Source: Fibrobacterota bacterium
Lineage (GTDB): Bacteria > Fibrobacterota > Chitinivibrionia > Chitinivibrionales > Chitinispirillaceae
Reading direction: 5' to 3'
DNA length: 64,000 bases
NCBI GenBank assembly: GCA_023436145.1
Contig: JAEZKP010000045.1
Location: 1-64,000, forward strand
The translations under genes were made by a program, and so were the position numbers. Below the pieces are notes generated by a model, which saw only the letters and a list, made by a program, of their open reading frames with translations, searched no databases and was not told the origin of the DNA. Positions 17,621 through 26,602 of this stretch are shown here, piece after piece; the first letter of the stretch is position 1, and each line of letters opens with the position of its first letter.

Positions 17621-18693
17621 ATTTTTTCAAAGACAACAGAGCTGCTTCCAAGTTTTTCAAACATCCGCTGGTCATGCCTGGTCTGGTGATTCTGGGGTTG
17701 CTTTATTTTTTCATGGCATTCGCAGAATTTATTGCTCCGTATCATTTTGATAATGGTGACAGGGCAAATTCATATCAGCCGCCAAGCCGGATCCGGTTTG
17801 TGCATGATGGCAAATTTTCCATAGTTCCTTTTGTGTATCCGTATTCCTATGGTTTTAACCAGTATTTTGAGAGGCAGTGGGTCGAGGATCGTACGCAGCC
17901 GCAGTACCTGAGTTTGTTTGTAAAAGGAGACAAGGTAAAGCTATGGGGTATTATTCCTTTGGATATTCACCTTTTCGGTATCAGAAATTCAGAAAGTAAA
18001 TCGCGGGTTTATTTGCTGGGTGCTGATGCAGTGGGTAGGGATATTTTCAGTCGAATAATATATGGTTCCAGAGTCTCATTGACTATCGGTTTTGTAGGAG
18101 TCGCTCTTACCACAATATTGGGGTTCTTTTTTGGAGGTCTTGCCGGTTATTATGGTGGTAGAATTGACTGGTTTTTAATGCGTTTTGCAGAATGTTTCAT
18201 GCTGGTGCCCTCCTTTTTTCTTATGCTGGCTTTGCGAAGCGCTTTTCCCATAAATCTTTCATCTACACAGGTTTATTTGCTTATTGTGGTAATAATGAGT
18301 TTTATAGGTTGGGCCGGCTTTGCCAGGGTAATCCGTGGAATGGCTCTTTCTATCGGGAAGCGGGATTTTGTTACTGCAGCCAGGGCTCTAGGGGCATCAG
18401 ATATGAGAATCATTTTCAGACATATTCTTCCACAGACCTTTTCTTATGCCATTGTGTCCATGACTCTTTCCATTCCTGCATATATACTGGGTGAATCTTC
18501 ACTGAGTCTTATTGGGTTAGGGATTCAGGATCCTTATGCCAGTTGGGGAAATATGCTCAGCGATGCAATGCATATATCAGATATCAGGTATCATCCCTGG
18601 ATACTGATTCCAGGAATTTTCATATTTCTGGCAGTGATGGCATTCAATTTTGTAGGTGATGGTTTAAGGGATGCACTTGATCCTAACCGTTAG
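17617..18693 (+). CDS. Peptide ABC transporter permease, DppC/OppC type
   Basis: A 358-residue permease of the second type. The N-terminus holds one membrane segment followed by an approximately 100-residue periplasmic insert (SYQPPSRIRFVHDGKFS... and YFERQWVEDRTQ), longer than in E. coli DppC and like that in YejE-type permeases. The core has LLGADAVGRDIFSRIIYGSRVSLTIGFVG and the EAA loop GKRDFVTAARALGASDMRIIFRHILPQTFSYAIV. The start overlaps dppB by ATGA. No ATPase genes follow: the next gene, after 152 bases, is a small unrelated protein, so the ATP-binding subunits must be supplied from elsewhere. Confidence 0.9.
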   Translation: MNFFKDNRAASKFFKHPLVMPGLVILGLLYFFMAFAEFIAPYHFDNGDRANSYQPPSRIRFVHDGKFSIVPFVYPYSYGFNQYFERQWVEDRTQPQYLSLFVKGDKVKLWGIIPLDIHLFGIRNSESKSRVYLLGADAVGRDIFSRIIYGSRVSLTIGFVGVALTTILGFFFGGLAGYYGGRIDWFLMRFAECFMLVPSFFLMLALRSAFPINLSSTQVYLLIVVIMSFIGWAGFARVIRGMALSIGKRDFVTAARALGASDMRIIFRHILPQTFSYAIVSMTLSIPAYILGESSLSLIGLGIQDPYASWGNMLSDAMHISDIRYHPWILIPGIFIFLAVMAFNFVGDGLRDALDPNR

Positions 18694-18845
18694 GATGGGG
18701 ACGGATTTGGTTTCTTGTCCATAAAAATTCCCCGGTACTAAATTTGCTTTTCTTTTTCCTCTTACCATTACTTTTTTTCTTCCTTAAAACTGAAAAATCG
18801 TCTTTCCATTACATGTAATTCTCATTCCCATAGGAGTGCATAATT

Positions 18846-19043
18846 ATGGCTATTTCCAAAGTTGAGTGGAAAATGGTTGAAGTTGATGGCGACCAGCTGG
18901 AACAGATTTTGACTGATCTGACTGATGCCGAATTTGAAATCTTCTCTGTTCAATTCACTGGACATAAATGGGGAGTTGTAGCCAGAAAATTCCAGAAGGA
19001 GAATTCCGGCAGAAATTGTATGGGCTTTAGGGCACCATATTGA
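18846..19043 (+). CDS. Small DUF4177-like protein
   Basis: A 65-residue protein preceded by AGGAG (18832-18836) at nine bases. The sequence VEWKMVEVDGDQLEQILTDLTDAEFEIFSVQFTGHKWGVVARK follows the pattern of DUF4177-type small proteins: a Trp near the start, an amphipathic helix (DGDQLEQILTDL), then a beta-hairpin. No function is known for this group. It ends 15 bases before pyk and is probably on the same mRNA, but a link to glycolysis is only contextual. Confidence 0.65.
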   Translation: MAISKVEWKMVEVDGDQLEQILTDLTDAEFEIFSVQFTGHKWGVVARKFQKENSGRNCMGFRAPY

Positions 19044-19058
19044 ACCACAAGAGGAGTT

Positions 19059-20483
19059 ATGCCAAAAAAAACCAAAATTATTGCCACCATTGGGCCTTCC
19101 AGTAGTTCTCCTTCGGTTATTAGAGATCTGATTGCTGCAGGAGTGGATGTATTCCGGCTAAATTTCTCTCACGGTACTCATCAGTTTCTTCAACAGGCCA
19201 TCAAAGATATTCGGGAGCAGCAGATCTCTCTGGATAGGGAAATTGGAATTCTGGCAGATCTGCAGGGACCAAAAATCCGTACAGGAAGAACTGTTGATGA
19301 TAAGCCGGTTACTTTGCAAAGCGGTGCCAAAGTGAAGGTAACCAGTGAAAATGTTATCTCCTTCACTGACATTATCTCAATCGATTATCCAAGATTGGCA
19401 AAAGAGATAAATGCCGGACAGTTGATCATGATAAATGATGGGGCTATCCGTTTAAGGGTAGATAGTATCAATGATGCAGGGGAACTTTTCTGTACAGTGA
19501 TTTCCGGGGGTTCTTATTCTTCCCGCAAGGGGGTGAATCTTCCGGATGTCGATTTGGCGATTCCTTCACTAACCCAAAAAGATCGGATTGATCTGGAGTT
19601 TATTCTGCAGCAGGATATTCAGTTTATCGCTCTTTCGTTTGTTAGAAAGGCAGCCGATCTTGAGGAACTTAAATCATTAGTTTACAAACAAAAGAGTGAT
19701 ATCAAACTTATTGCAAAAATAGAAAAGCCGGAGGCTGCCCGGAAAGTGGATGAGATTCTGGCTGCTTGTGATGGAATTATGGTAGCCAGGGGTGATTTAG
19801 GGGTGGAGACCACTCCCAGCGCAGTCCCCATTCTTCAGAAACAGCTGATAGAGTGTGCGGATAGAGCGGGCAAGATAGTGATTGTAGCTACTCAGATGCT
19901 GGAATCGATGATTAGTAATCCACTTCCAACCAGAGCTGAGGCATCTGATGTGGCAAATGCTATTCTGGATAGAACAGACGCAATTATGCTCTCTGGAGAA
20001 ACTGCTGTGGGTTCTTTTCCGCTTAAGTCGGTACAGATAATGGTAGAGATTGCCCAAAAAGCGGAAGGAAGCGATTATATGCCCCGGGATTTGGTTGACC
20101 TTTCCAGAATCGGTGTACATCCTCCCAGGGCTATATGCGATGCTGCCATATTGGCCAGCAGGGATATGGGAAAAATTCCTATCTGTATTTTCTCCATTTC
20201 AGGAGATACTGCATTATATATCTCAAAAAAACGCAGTCTATCTCCTCTGTTTGCTTTCAGTCCCGATTATCAGGTAGTAAGGATTTTATCTTTAGGATGG
20301 AATCTGAAACCATTCTATCTTCCCTTCAGTAAAGATATCGCCGCTCGTATTACCGGTGCGGAGCAGTTGTTAATAGAGAAGGGCTATGCAAAGAAGGGGG
20401 ATCTGATTGTGATGGTGAGTGGGACTACTCCGGTTAAGGGGGAGACTAATTCATTAAGGATTAAGCGGATTGGTGAGTTGTGA
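19059..20483 (+). CDS. pyk: Pyruvate kinase
   Basis: Pyruvate kinase makes pyruvate and ATP from PEP and ADP in glycolysis. Motifs seen: KTKIIATIGPSSSSPSVI at the N-terminus, RLNFSHGTH, the inserted B domain (about 70-170), KIEKPEAARKVDEILAACDGIMVARGDLGVE with Lys, Glu and Asp at the metal/PEP site, and QMLESMISNPLPTRAEASDVANAILDRTDAIMLSGETAVG. The 474-residue length includes the C-terminal regulatory domain (about 345-474) but no extra PEP-utiliser domain. GAGGAG precedes ATG 19059. The closely preceding small gene is likely co-transcribed. Confidence 0.96.
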   Translation: MPKKTKIIATIGPSSSSPSVIRDLIAAGVDVFRLNFSHGTHQFLQQAIKDIREQQISLDREIGILADLQGPKIRTGRTVDDKPVTLQSGAKVKVTSENVISFTDIISIDYPRLAKEINAGQLIMINDGAIRLRVDSINDAGELFCTVISGGSYSSRKGVNLPDVDLAIPSLTQKDRIDLEFILQQDIQFIALSFVRKAADLEELKSLVYKQKSDIKLIAKIEKPEAARKVDEILAACDGIMVARGDLGVETTPSAVPILQKQLIECADRAGKIVIVATQMLESMISNPLPTRAEASDVANAILDRTDAIMLSGETAVGSFPLKSVQIMVEIAQKAEGSDYMPRDLVDLSRIGVHPPRAICDAAILASRDMGKIPICIFSISGDTALYISKKRSLSPLFAFSPDYQVVRILSLGWNLKPFYLPFSKDIAARITGAEQLLIEKGYAKKGDLIVMVSGTTPVKGETNSLRIKRIGEL

Positions 20484-20548
20484 CCGGCGAGCCAGCGGTG
20501 CGCCTTTTGCTCTATTCTTAGTAATGAACCTTCCTGCTGGAGTGAGCT

Positions 20549-20989
20549 GTGGATAGTGTACAATCAGTAGTATTGCTGGTGGAAGACAATGAAAGCCATG
20601 CCTTATTGGCTATGCGAGGGCTTTCTCAGCAGAATATAGAACACAAAATCATTCACGTCAGTGACGGTCAGGCAGCTTTAGATTATCTGTACAGACGGGG
20701 AGTATATGCCAACCGTCGACTTAGTCCCAGACCTAATCTGGTGCTTTTAGATCTCAGGCTTCCTAAGGTGGATGGACTCGATGTATTGCAGGAAATTAAA
20801 AACGATGAAGATCTTCGCTCCATTCCGGTAGTGGTACTAACCAGTTCTCTGGCAGAGCCGGATATCGTGCGTGCGTATCTGTATCATGTTAACAGTTATC
20901 TGGTGAAATCACTTGACTACGACGAATTCAGACGGGAAATGAGTGATGTTGCCAGATACTGGTTGACCTGGAATATCAATCCGTTATAA
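20549..20989 (+). CDS. Single-domain response regulator, Rcp1-like
   Basis: A stand-alone receiver domain of 146 residues. The acidic pair is E12 D13 (LLVEDN), the phosphorylated Asp is D68 in LVLLDLRLPKVDG, the conserved Thr is T98 in VVVLTSS and the Lys is K120 in SYLVKS. The insert around residues 50-60 (RRGVYANRRLSPRP) is typical of the Rcp1/CheY-like group of phytochrome-linked regulators. There is no output domain, so it signals through protein binding or phosphotransfer. GTG 20549 follows a GGAG at six bases. The histidine kinase 48 bases downstream is the natural partner. Confidence 0.93.
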   Translation: MDSVQSVVLLVEDNESHALLAMRGLSQQNIEHKIIHVSDGQAALDYLYRRGVYANRRLSPRPNLVLLDLRLPKVDGLDVLQEIKNDEDLRSIPVVVLTSSLAEPDIVRAYLYHVNSYLVKSLDYDEFRREMSDVARYWLTWNINPL

Positions 20990-21037
20990 TTTTCCGCAAC
21001 TATACCGGATCGTGGAAAATGGAGGAGTTTTGGATGG

Positions 21038-23008
21038 ATGATCCCAAAAAAGATGCCATTTTTTCTTCTATGGATTCTTCCTGTTCTGGTCATTATAATT
21101 CTTCTGAGCAGTTTTTTCAGGATGTGGAAAGAAACCCAGGACCTCAGCTATGACCTTCTACGAAGCGAAAGTAAAAATTATGCAGAACAGATAAAAACAA
21201 GGCTGGAACTTTTTCTTTATGAAAGGCAAAAAGATCTCAGCCATCTGGCATCTTTAAAAGAAAAATACCCACTATCCTTTTTTCTTGAACTTTTTAAAAC
21301 CGACGCTTACGGTATCGTTTCCCGTGAAAAAAGTTATTTCGACATCAGTTTTATCGATTCAAAGGGAAATATCCTGGTTCGCACAGGACTAGATACCTTA
21401 AGCGGTTCCAATGCTCCTATCAGCAAGCTGAATTTAAAAGCCATGCTGGAAGAACTCTCTGCTGACACCGAAATGATTTTAACCACTATCAATTCTGACC
21501 GGGGCCTTTTATTCATGCTCAAACCAGTGTTTACAGGTCTCTCCAGAGAGAAAAAATTCTCCGGGGCAGTGATAGCCTCTTTATGGATAACAAACACACT
21601 CAAAGACATTGTCAGCGCTTCTGTACATAAAGCTAATCATGTTCAGATTTTCCTGGGGGATACTTTATTATTTGAAAACTATCTGAAGCTAAGAAAACAG
21701 AAGAATGATTTTTCAGAAAAAGCCAGATCTGAGGTTAGAGTTCAAACAATGCGTAGGGAGTTATTTATTTCGGTATACCCTCCTCAGAATGGATTGTTAA
21801 ACAAATTGATCCATCAGAATAATCTGCGGTTTATTACGAGTGCGGTAGCTTCAGTTATTGCCTCATGGCTGTTGGCTTTGGCCCTGTATGTCTCTTATCG
21901 CTTGCGGTTGACTTCGGCTGAACTGGCAAAATCTGAAGAAAGCTACAGACATCTGGCCGAAAATGCTTCTGATATGATTGTTGAGCAATCGGTTCCTGGC
22001 GGTTCGTATTTGTATGTGAGTCCGGCTGCAGAACGTTTGACCGGATATGGTCCTTCCGATTTTTATAACACCCCTTTTCTCTTTGAAAAAATTCTTATTC
22101 CCGCTGATCAGAACCGATATAGAATTCTATGGCAGAATATAGTGGAGGGGAAGACTCCTCCGGCTTCAGAATTTAGTATAATTCACAAATCCGGTGAGCA
22201 GCGATGGCTCAGTCAGCGAAACTCTCTGATATTTAAAAATTCAGTTTTGATTGCCGTTGAGGGAATTTTGACTGATGTCACTGAGCAGAGAAGAGCGGCC
22301 ATGGAGCGGGAAAAGCTTATTAAGGAGCTGGAGGCTAAAAACAGGGATTTGGAGCGGTTCACCTACATTATCTCTCATGAACTTAAAACCCCGCTTATTA
22401 CCATCAAGGGATTTCTGGGTTATCTGGAGGATGAGGCGACTAAAGGGGATTTTTCAGGTCTTCATCAGGATATTCTGAGAATTATGGGTGCTACGGAGAC
22501 TATGAGTCACCTGCTTAATGATCTGGTTATTTTAAATCGGATTGGTCATACCACCAGGGAAAAGCAGTTGGTGAAAATCAGTGAAGTAGTTCAGAAAAGT
22601 ATAGAGTTTTTTTCCAGGCAGATAAAAGAAAAGTCGATACGGATAATAATCAGCAATAAACTGCCTGAAGTTAAGGCTTATCCTGGTGAACTGATTGAGC
22701 TTTATAAAAATCTGATAGATAATGCCATAAAATTTACTGAAAATCAGAAATCTCCCTCTATTGAAATAGGGGTTACTGATTCAGAAGATGAACAGATATT
22801 GTATGTAAAGGATAACGGAAGCGGATTTGAAAGCAGATACAGTGAACGGATATTTGGATTGTTCAACAAACTGGATGCGGCGACCAGAGGAACAGGAGCC
22901 GGTCTTGCTCTGGTTAAAAGAATTGTGGAACATCATGGCGGATGGATAAGAGCAGAATCTGAAGGCCCAGGGAAGGGGACCAGAATTTCTTTTACAATTC
23001 CTCAGTAG
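21038..23008 (+). CDS. Membrane-bound PAS sensor histidine kinase
   Basis: A 656-residue sensor kinase. Membrane segments near 7-27 and 264-287 bracket an extracytoplasmic sensor (about 30-262) of the Cache-like kind, beginning with a helical segment and continuing with FIDSKGNILVRTGLDTLSG. A PAS domain follows (about 301-410; SYRHLAENASDMIVEQSV). HisKA contains ISHELKTPLITIKGFLGYL with the phosphorylated His447, then the N box (LYKNLIDNAIKFTEN), G1 (LYVKDNGSGF), F box and G2 (GTGAGLALVKRIVEHHGGWI). There is no receiver domain. It should phosphorylate the stand-alone response regulator encoded upstream; the signal is unknown. Confidence 0.92.
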   Translation: MIPKKMPFFLLWILPVLVIIILLSSFFRMWKETQDLSYDLLRSESKNYAEQIKTRLELFLYERQKDLSHLASLKEKYPLSFFLELFKTDAYGIVSREKSYFDISFIDSKGNILVRTGLDTLSGSNAPISKLNLKAMLEELSADTEMILTTINSDRGLLFMLKPVFTGLSREKKFSGAVIASLWITNTLKDIVSASVHKANHVQIFLGDTLLFENYLKLRKQKNDFSEKARSEVRVQTMRRELFISVYPPQNGLLNKLIHQNNLRFITSAVASVIASWLLALALYVSYRLRLTSAELAKSEESYRHLAENASDMIVEQSVPGGSYLYVSPAAERLTGYGPSDFYNTPFLFEKILIPADQNRYRILWQNIVEGKTPPASEFSIIHKSGEQRWLSQRNSLIFKNSVLIAVEGILTDVTEQRRAAMEREKLIKELEAKNRDLERFTYIISHELKTPLITIKGFLGYLEDEATKGDFSGLHQDILRIMGATETMSHLLNDLVILNRIGHTTREKQLVKISEVVQKSIEFFSRQIKEKSIRIIISNKLPEVKAYPGELIELYKNLIDNAIKFTENQKSPSIEIGVTDSEDEQILYVKDNGSGFESRYSERIFGLFNKLDAATRGTGAGLALVKRIVEHHGGWIRAESEGPGKGTRISFTIPQ

Positions 23009-23133
23009 AAATCCTGTTAAACCATTCTTACCTGTTAAAGCACATCTTTGATTAAGGCAAAATAACCTTGCTTTTAATTTCAGCCGATGATAGAATCTTA
23101 CTTGTTTTAAAATTCAAGAATGAAGGAGAGTTC

Positions 23134-23607
23134 ATGGATGTAGCTTACATTAACCCATTTATCTTATCTACCATCGAAACTTTCAAAAAGATGCTCAATA
23201 ATGACATTAAACCTGGAAAAGTAGCCATTAAAAATGATGCTACTCACACTTACGATGTTTCTGGGATAATTGGTTTATCTGGTGAAGCACAGGGATCGAT
23301 CTGTCTTAGTTTTCCTAAAATTATCGCTTTAAAAGTAGTGTCCACTTTCGTGGGAATGGAGGTGAAGATCGTCGGCCCTGAAGTAGCTGATGCCATTGGG
23401 GAGCTGGCAAATATTATTGCTGGTAATGCTAAGCAGCATCTGACTCAATACAATTTATCGATCTCTCTTCCAAAGGTGATTATGGGAACCGGGCATAAGA
23501 TCGCTTCTCAAAGAGGGGTTCCCACCATAGTAGTTCCTTTTACCAGTAGTCTGGGTGAATTTGCAATGGAGGTTTCACTAAAGACGCCTGAGAGAAAAAA
23601 TGGGTGA
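23134..23607 (+). CDS. cheX: CheX-like phosphatase of CheY
   Basis: CheX dephosphorylates CheY-P. The single hallmark motif is DAIGELANIIAGNAKQ with E90 and N93 in the ExxN arrangement of CheX, against two such motifs in CheC. The rest has the family fold, beginning with YINPFILSTIETFKKML. ATG 23134 has a GGAG site six bases upstream and gives 157 residues; an upstream extension to 23068 has no ribosome site. The position directly after a response regulator and kinase suggests that its target is the Rcp1-like receiver encoded at 20549. Confidence 0.85.
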   Translation: MDVAYINPFILSTIETFKKMLNNDIKPGKVAIKNDATHTYDVSGIIGLSGEAQGSICLSFPKIIALKVVSTFVGMEVKIVGPEVADAIGELANIIAGNAKQHLTQYNLSISLPKVIMGTGHKIASQRGVPTIVVPFTSSLGEFAMEVSLKTPERKNG

Positions 23608-23794
23608 TCAATTATGTAATTTCCGGTTGTATGATTATCGCGATAGTTTCAGGTAATTATCAGGTAAATGAAAAAAAATACTCTTACTATAAATTCACAT
23701 TGGTGCTATATCTGGCTAATGTTATTTTTGTGCCTCTATGTAAAACTGCTTTGAGCAGTTCTTTGTCATTTCTTTTTAGAGGAGCAAAATTTCC

Positions 23795-24907
23795 GTGAAT
23801 GGCAGCACGGTCAGGCTGGAAAATATCAGTAAGTTCTTCGGAAACTTCAATGTAATAAAGAATGTCTCATTTGATATTAAAAAGGGGGAATTTTTCTCTC
23901 TGCTGGGACCTTCCGGTTGTGGCAAAACAACACTGCTTAGAATTATTGCTGGTTTTGAGGATCCATCTGAAGGAATGGTGTATCTAGATGATTCCAATGT
24001 GATACCGATTCCTGCACATAAGCGACATGTTAATACTGTTTTTCAAAACTATGCGCTTTTTCCTCATCTTACAGTTTTTGAAAATGTCGCTTTCCCTTTA
24101 CGCTTAAAAAAAATTTCTGAAAGCGAAATCCGCAGAGAAGTTGCAGAATATCTGGAGCTGGTTAAACTGCCTTCCGAAATGTCCAAATTTCCGGCACAGC
24201 TTTCCGGGGGACAGAAGCAAAGGGTTTCCATAGCAAGAGCATTGATTAATAAGCCTAAAGTTCTTTTGCTGGATGAGCCCCTTTCTGCACTTGACGCTAA
24301 ACTGCGACAACACATGCTTATTGAGCTTGACTCCATTCACGACAAAATTGGAATCACTTTCATCTATGTCACTCATGACCAGCAGGAAGCATTGAGTGTT
24401 TCTGACAGGGTTGCGGTCATGAATCAGGGTTCTGTTCTTCAAATCGGATCGCCTGTGGAAATTTATGAAGCACCTGCGGACAGTTTTGTAGCCAAATTTA
24501 TTGGCGAAACCAATTATCTGCATGGAAAAGTAATTTCTCTGATTGATGAAAAAAATGCGGTTGCAGAGATGGAGGGGATCGGAAAAATCAATATCTACCT
24601 GGATAAGCCGGTGAGAACAGGTGACTCGGTTCTGGTTACGGTCCGTCCGGAAAAAATCCATATCACCTCAGAGAAACCTGTGCACCTTTCAGAGGGGTTT
24701 AATATTTTTGAAGGTTATGTTGACGAAATCATTTACAGCGGTTTTCAGAGCAAATTTTTCGTAAAAACAGCAGATAATATTACCATCAGAGTTTTTAAAC
24801 AGCACGTTAAATATTTTACCGATGAAAAAAGTATCAACTGGAAAGACAAAGTATTTATCTGGTGGAATCCTAAGGATGGTTTTATAGTGGAAGTAGAATC
24901 TGCATGA
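23795..24907 (+). CDS. potA: Spermidine/putrescine ABC transporter ATP-binding protein
   Basis: The ATPase of a polyamine importer, 370 residues. Walker A is GPSGCGKTTLLRII, the Q-loop lies in NTVFQNYALFPHLTVFENVAFPLRLK, the signature is LSGGQKQRVSIARALINKPK, Walker B is VLLLDEPLSALDAKLR and the H-loop is FIYVTHDQQEAL. Residues about 245-370 form a TOBE regulatory domain. A GTG start at 23795 follows GAGGAG. It overlaps potB by four bases (ATGA), so the four pot genes form one operon. Confidence 0.92.
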   Translation: MNGSTVRLENISKFFGNFNVIKNVSFDIKKGEFFSLLGPSGCGKTTLLRIIAGFEDPSEGMVYLDDSNVIPIPAHKRHVNTVFQNYALFPHLTVFENVAFPLRLKKISESEIRREVAEYLELVKLPSEMSKFPAQLSGGQKQRVSIARALINKPKVLLLDEPLSALDAKLRQHMLIELDSIHDKIGITFIYVTHDQQEALSVSDRVAVMNQGSVLQIGSPVEIYEAPADSFVAKFIGETNYLHGKVISLIDEKNAVAEMEGIGKINIYLDKPVRTGDSVLVTVRPEKIHITSEKPVHLSEGFNIFEGYVDEIIYSGFQSKFFVKTADNITIRVFKQHVKYFTDEKSINWKDKVFIWWNPKDGFIVEVESA

Positions 24908-25776
24908 GAAAAAATCCCGGTCCTTTGTATTCATTTCCGGTTGCTTTCTGGATTGGCTCCTTCTTTTTAATCCCACTAGGCATAATTTTTACTTACAGCT
25001 TCATGCGTAAGGGTCTTTATGGGGGTGTAATTCCCAAATTCTGTCTTGATGGCTACAGTGCGCTTTCCAACATAACATTTCTTAAAATCACAGCAGGAAC
25101 ACTTTACATTGCTGTTTTTGCCACTTTAGCAATTGTTATTCTGGCATTACCCTCGGCTTATTTTATGGCCAGAAGCAGGTACAAATCATTTTTACTTTTT
25201 CTGGTGATAATTCCATTCTGGACTAATTTTCTAATACGGATATATGCCTGGATTGCAATTCTGGGAAATAACGGTTTCCTTAACAGTGTATTGATGTCCA
25301 CAGGACTTATCCCTCACCATATTCAGTTCTTGTATAATAAATACGCAGTCATTCTGGTTACCGCATATACTTATCTGCCCTTTGCCATTTTGCCACTTTA
25401 TTCCACTATTGAAAAATTTGATTTTTCTCTTCTGGAAGCAGCACAGGATCTGGGTGCTACAAAATGGCAGGCATTGCGAAAGGTTCTGTTTCCAAACATC
25501 AGAGGCGGCATTACCACGGCCGTTCTTTTCACTTTTATTCCTGCATTTGGTTCATACGCTATTCCGCAGATCTTAGGGGGAAGTGATTCGTTAATGATTG
25601 GAAATGTTATTGCCAGGGAATTGACAGTTACCCGCAACTGGCCACTGGCATCTTCGATTTCCGTCGTACTGACTATCATCACTACTTTAGGTGTAGTGTT
25701 TTTTATGAGATTAAATCAGAATGCCGCTGGTTCTGTTAAAAAAATGGCAGTAGCAGAAAAAGGAGCAGAAGTATGA
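24904..25776 (+). CDS. potB: Spermidine/putrescine ABC transporter permease PotB
   Basis: Inner-membrane permease of 290 residues with six membrane segments. Family signatures include FWIGSFFLIPLGIIFTYSF at the start, YFMARSRYKSFLLFLVIIPFWTNFLIRIYAWI, and the EAA loop SLLEAAQDLGATKWQALRKVLFPNIRGGIT. It starts at ATG 24904 within the potA stop (ATGA) and ends overlapping potC in the same way, so translation is probably coupled. Confidence 0.93.
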   Translation: MRKNPGPLYSFPVAFWIGSFFLIPLGIIFTYSFMRKGLYGGVIPKFCLDGYSALSNITFLKITAGTLYIAVFATLAIVILALPSAYFMARSRYKSFLLFLVIIPFWTNFLIRIYAWIAILGNNGFLNSVLMSTGLIPHHIQFLYNKYAVILVTAYTYLPFAILPLYSTIEKFDFSLLEAAQDLGATKWQALRKVLFPNIRGGITTAVLFTFIPAFGSYAIPQILGGSDSLMIGNVIARELTVTRNWPLASSISVVLTIITTLGVVFFMRLNQNAAGSVKKMAVAEKGAEV

Positions 25777-26579
25777 CCAAAAGAGGGGCTTTATCTCCCT
25801 TCATGTTTACTCTGGTGATGACTTTTCTTTATCTGCCTTTGATAATTCTGGTGATTTACTCTTTTAATAATTCCAAAACTATGACCTGGGGAGGATTCTC
25901 TCTGCGTTGGTATCAGGAGTTATTTACCAATTCCGGTTCTTTATGGAGATCTTTTGGAAATAGCATAATAGTAGCCATAAGTTCAGCAACACTCTCTACT
26001 CTTATAGGGACACTGGGGGCTATTGGAATTTACTGGTATAATTTCAGATTGAAAAAGATTCTCCAGATTGCCACTTTCCTTCCTCTGGTATTACCGGAGA
26101 TTATTATTGGTGTTTCACTGCTGATATTTTTCGCTAAAGTTAATGATTTGTTATCACTTGTAGGTATTCACTTTCCACTCAGTCTCTTCACTGTATTTCT
26201 GGCACATACTACCTTTAATCTTCCTTTTGTACTGCTTATAGTCATGGCGAGACTGGAGGAATTTGATTTTACAATTATAGAGGCTGCATATGATCTGGGT
26301 GCCCGTGAAATAGATACCCTTCTGAAAGTGGTCCTTCCAATTGCTTTTCCCGGTGTGCTTTCAGGATTTCTTATGGCGGTGACACTGTCACTGGAAGATT
26401 TCGTTATCACTTTTTTTGTTGCAGGTCCGGGCTCATCGACTTTACCACTGCATGTATATTCCATGATCCGTTTCGGTGTATCACCAGTGATAAATGCCCT
26501 TTCTGTTCTGATAATAGCAGTTACCATACTTTTGGCTTTCTCAACCAAAAATATTTACAAATATATTATTTCCAAATAA
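25773..26579 (+). CDS. potC: Spermidine/putrescine ABC transporter permease PotC
   Basis: The second permease of the polyamine importer, 268 residues. It carries LPLIILVIYSFNNSKTMTWGGFSLRWYQELF, the usual PotC N-terminus, and the EAA loop TIIEAAYDLGAREIDTLLKVVLPIAFPGVLSGFL, plus VTLSLEDFVITFFVAGPGSSTLPLHVYSMIRFGVSP. It overlaps potB by four bases and is followed 23 bases later by potD. Confidence 0.93.
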   Translation: MTKRGALSPFMFTLVMTFLYLPLIILVIYSFNNSKTMTWGGFSLRWYQELFTNSGSLWRSFGNSIIVAISSATLSTLIGTLGAIGIYWYNFRLKKILQIATFLPLVLPEIIIGVSLLIFFAKVNDLLSLVGIHFPLSLFTVFLAHTTFNLPFVLLIVMARLEEFDFTIIEAAYDLGAREIDTLLKVVLPIAFPGVLSGFLMAVTLSLEDFVITFFVAGPGSSTLPLHVYSMIRFGVSPVINALSVLIIAVTILLAFSTKNIYKYIISK

Positions 26580-26602
26580 TCTCTTTTTGAGGAGGAAGGG
26601 AA

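Noticed and set aside
23604..23798. Open frame of 64 codons between cheX and potA
   Set aside because: It is hydrophobic but without a ribosome site; it starts in the cheX stop and carries no motif.
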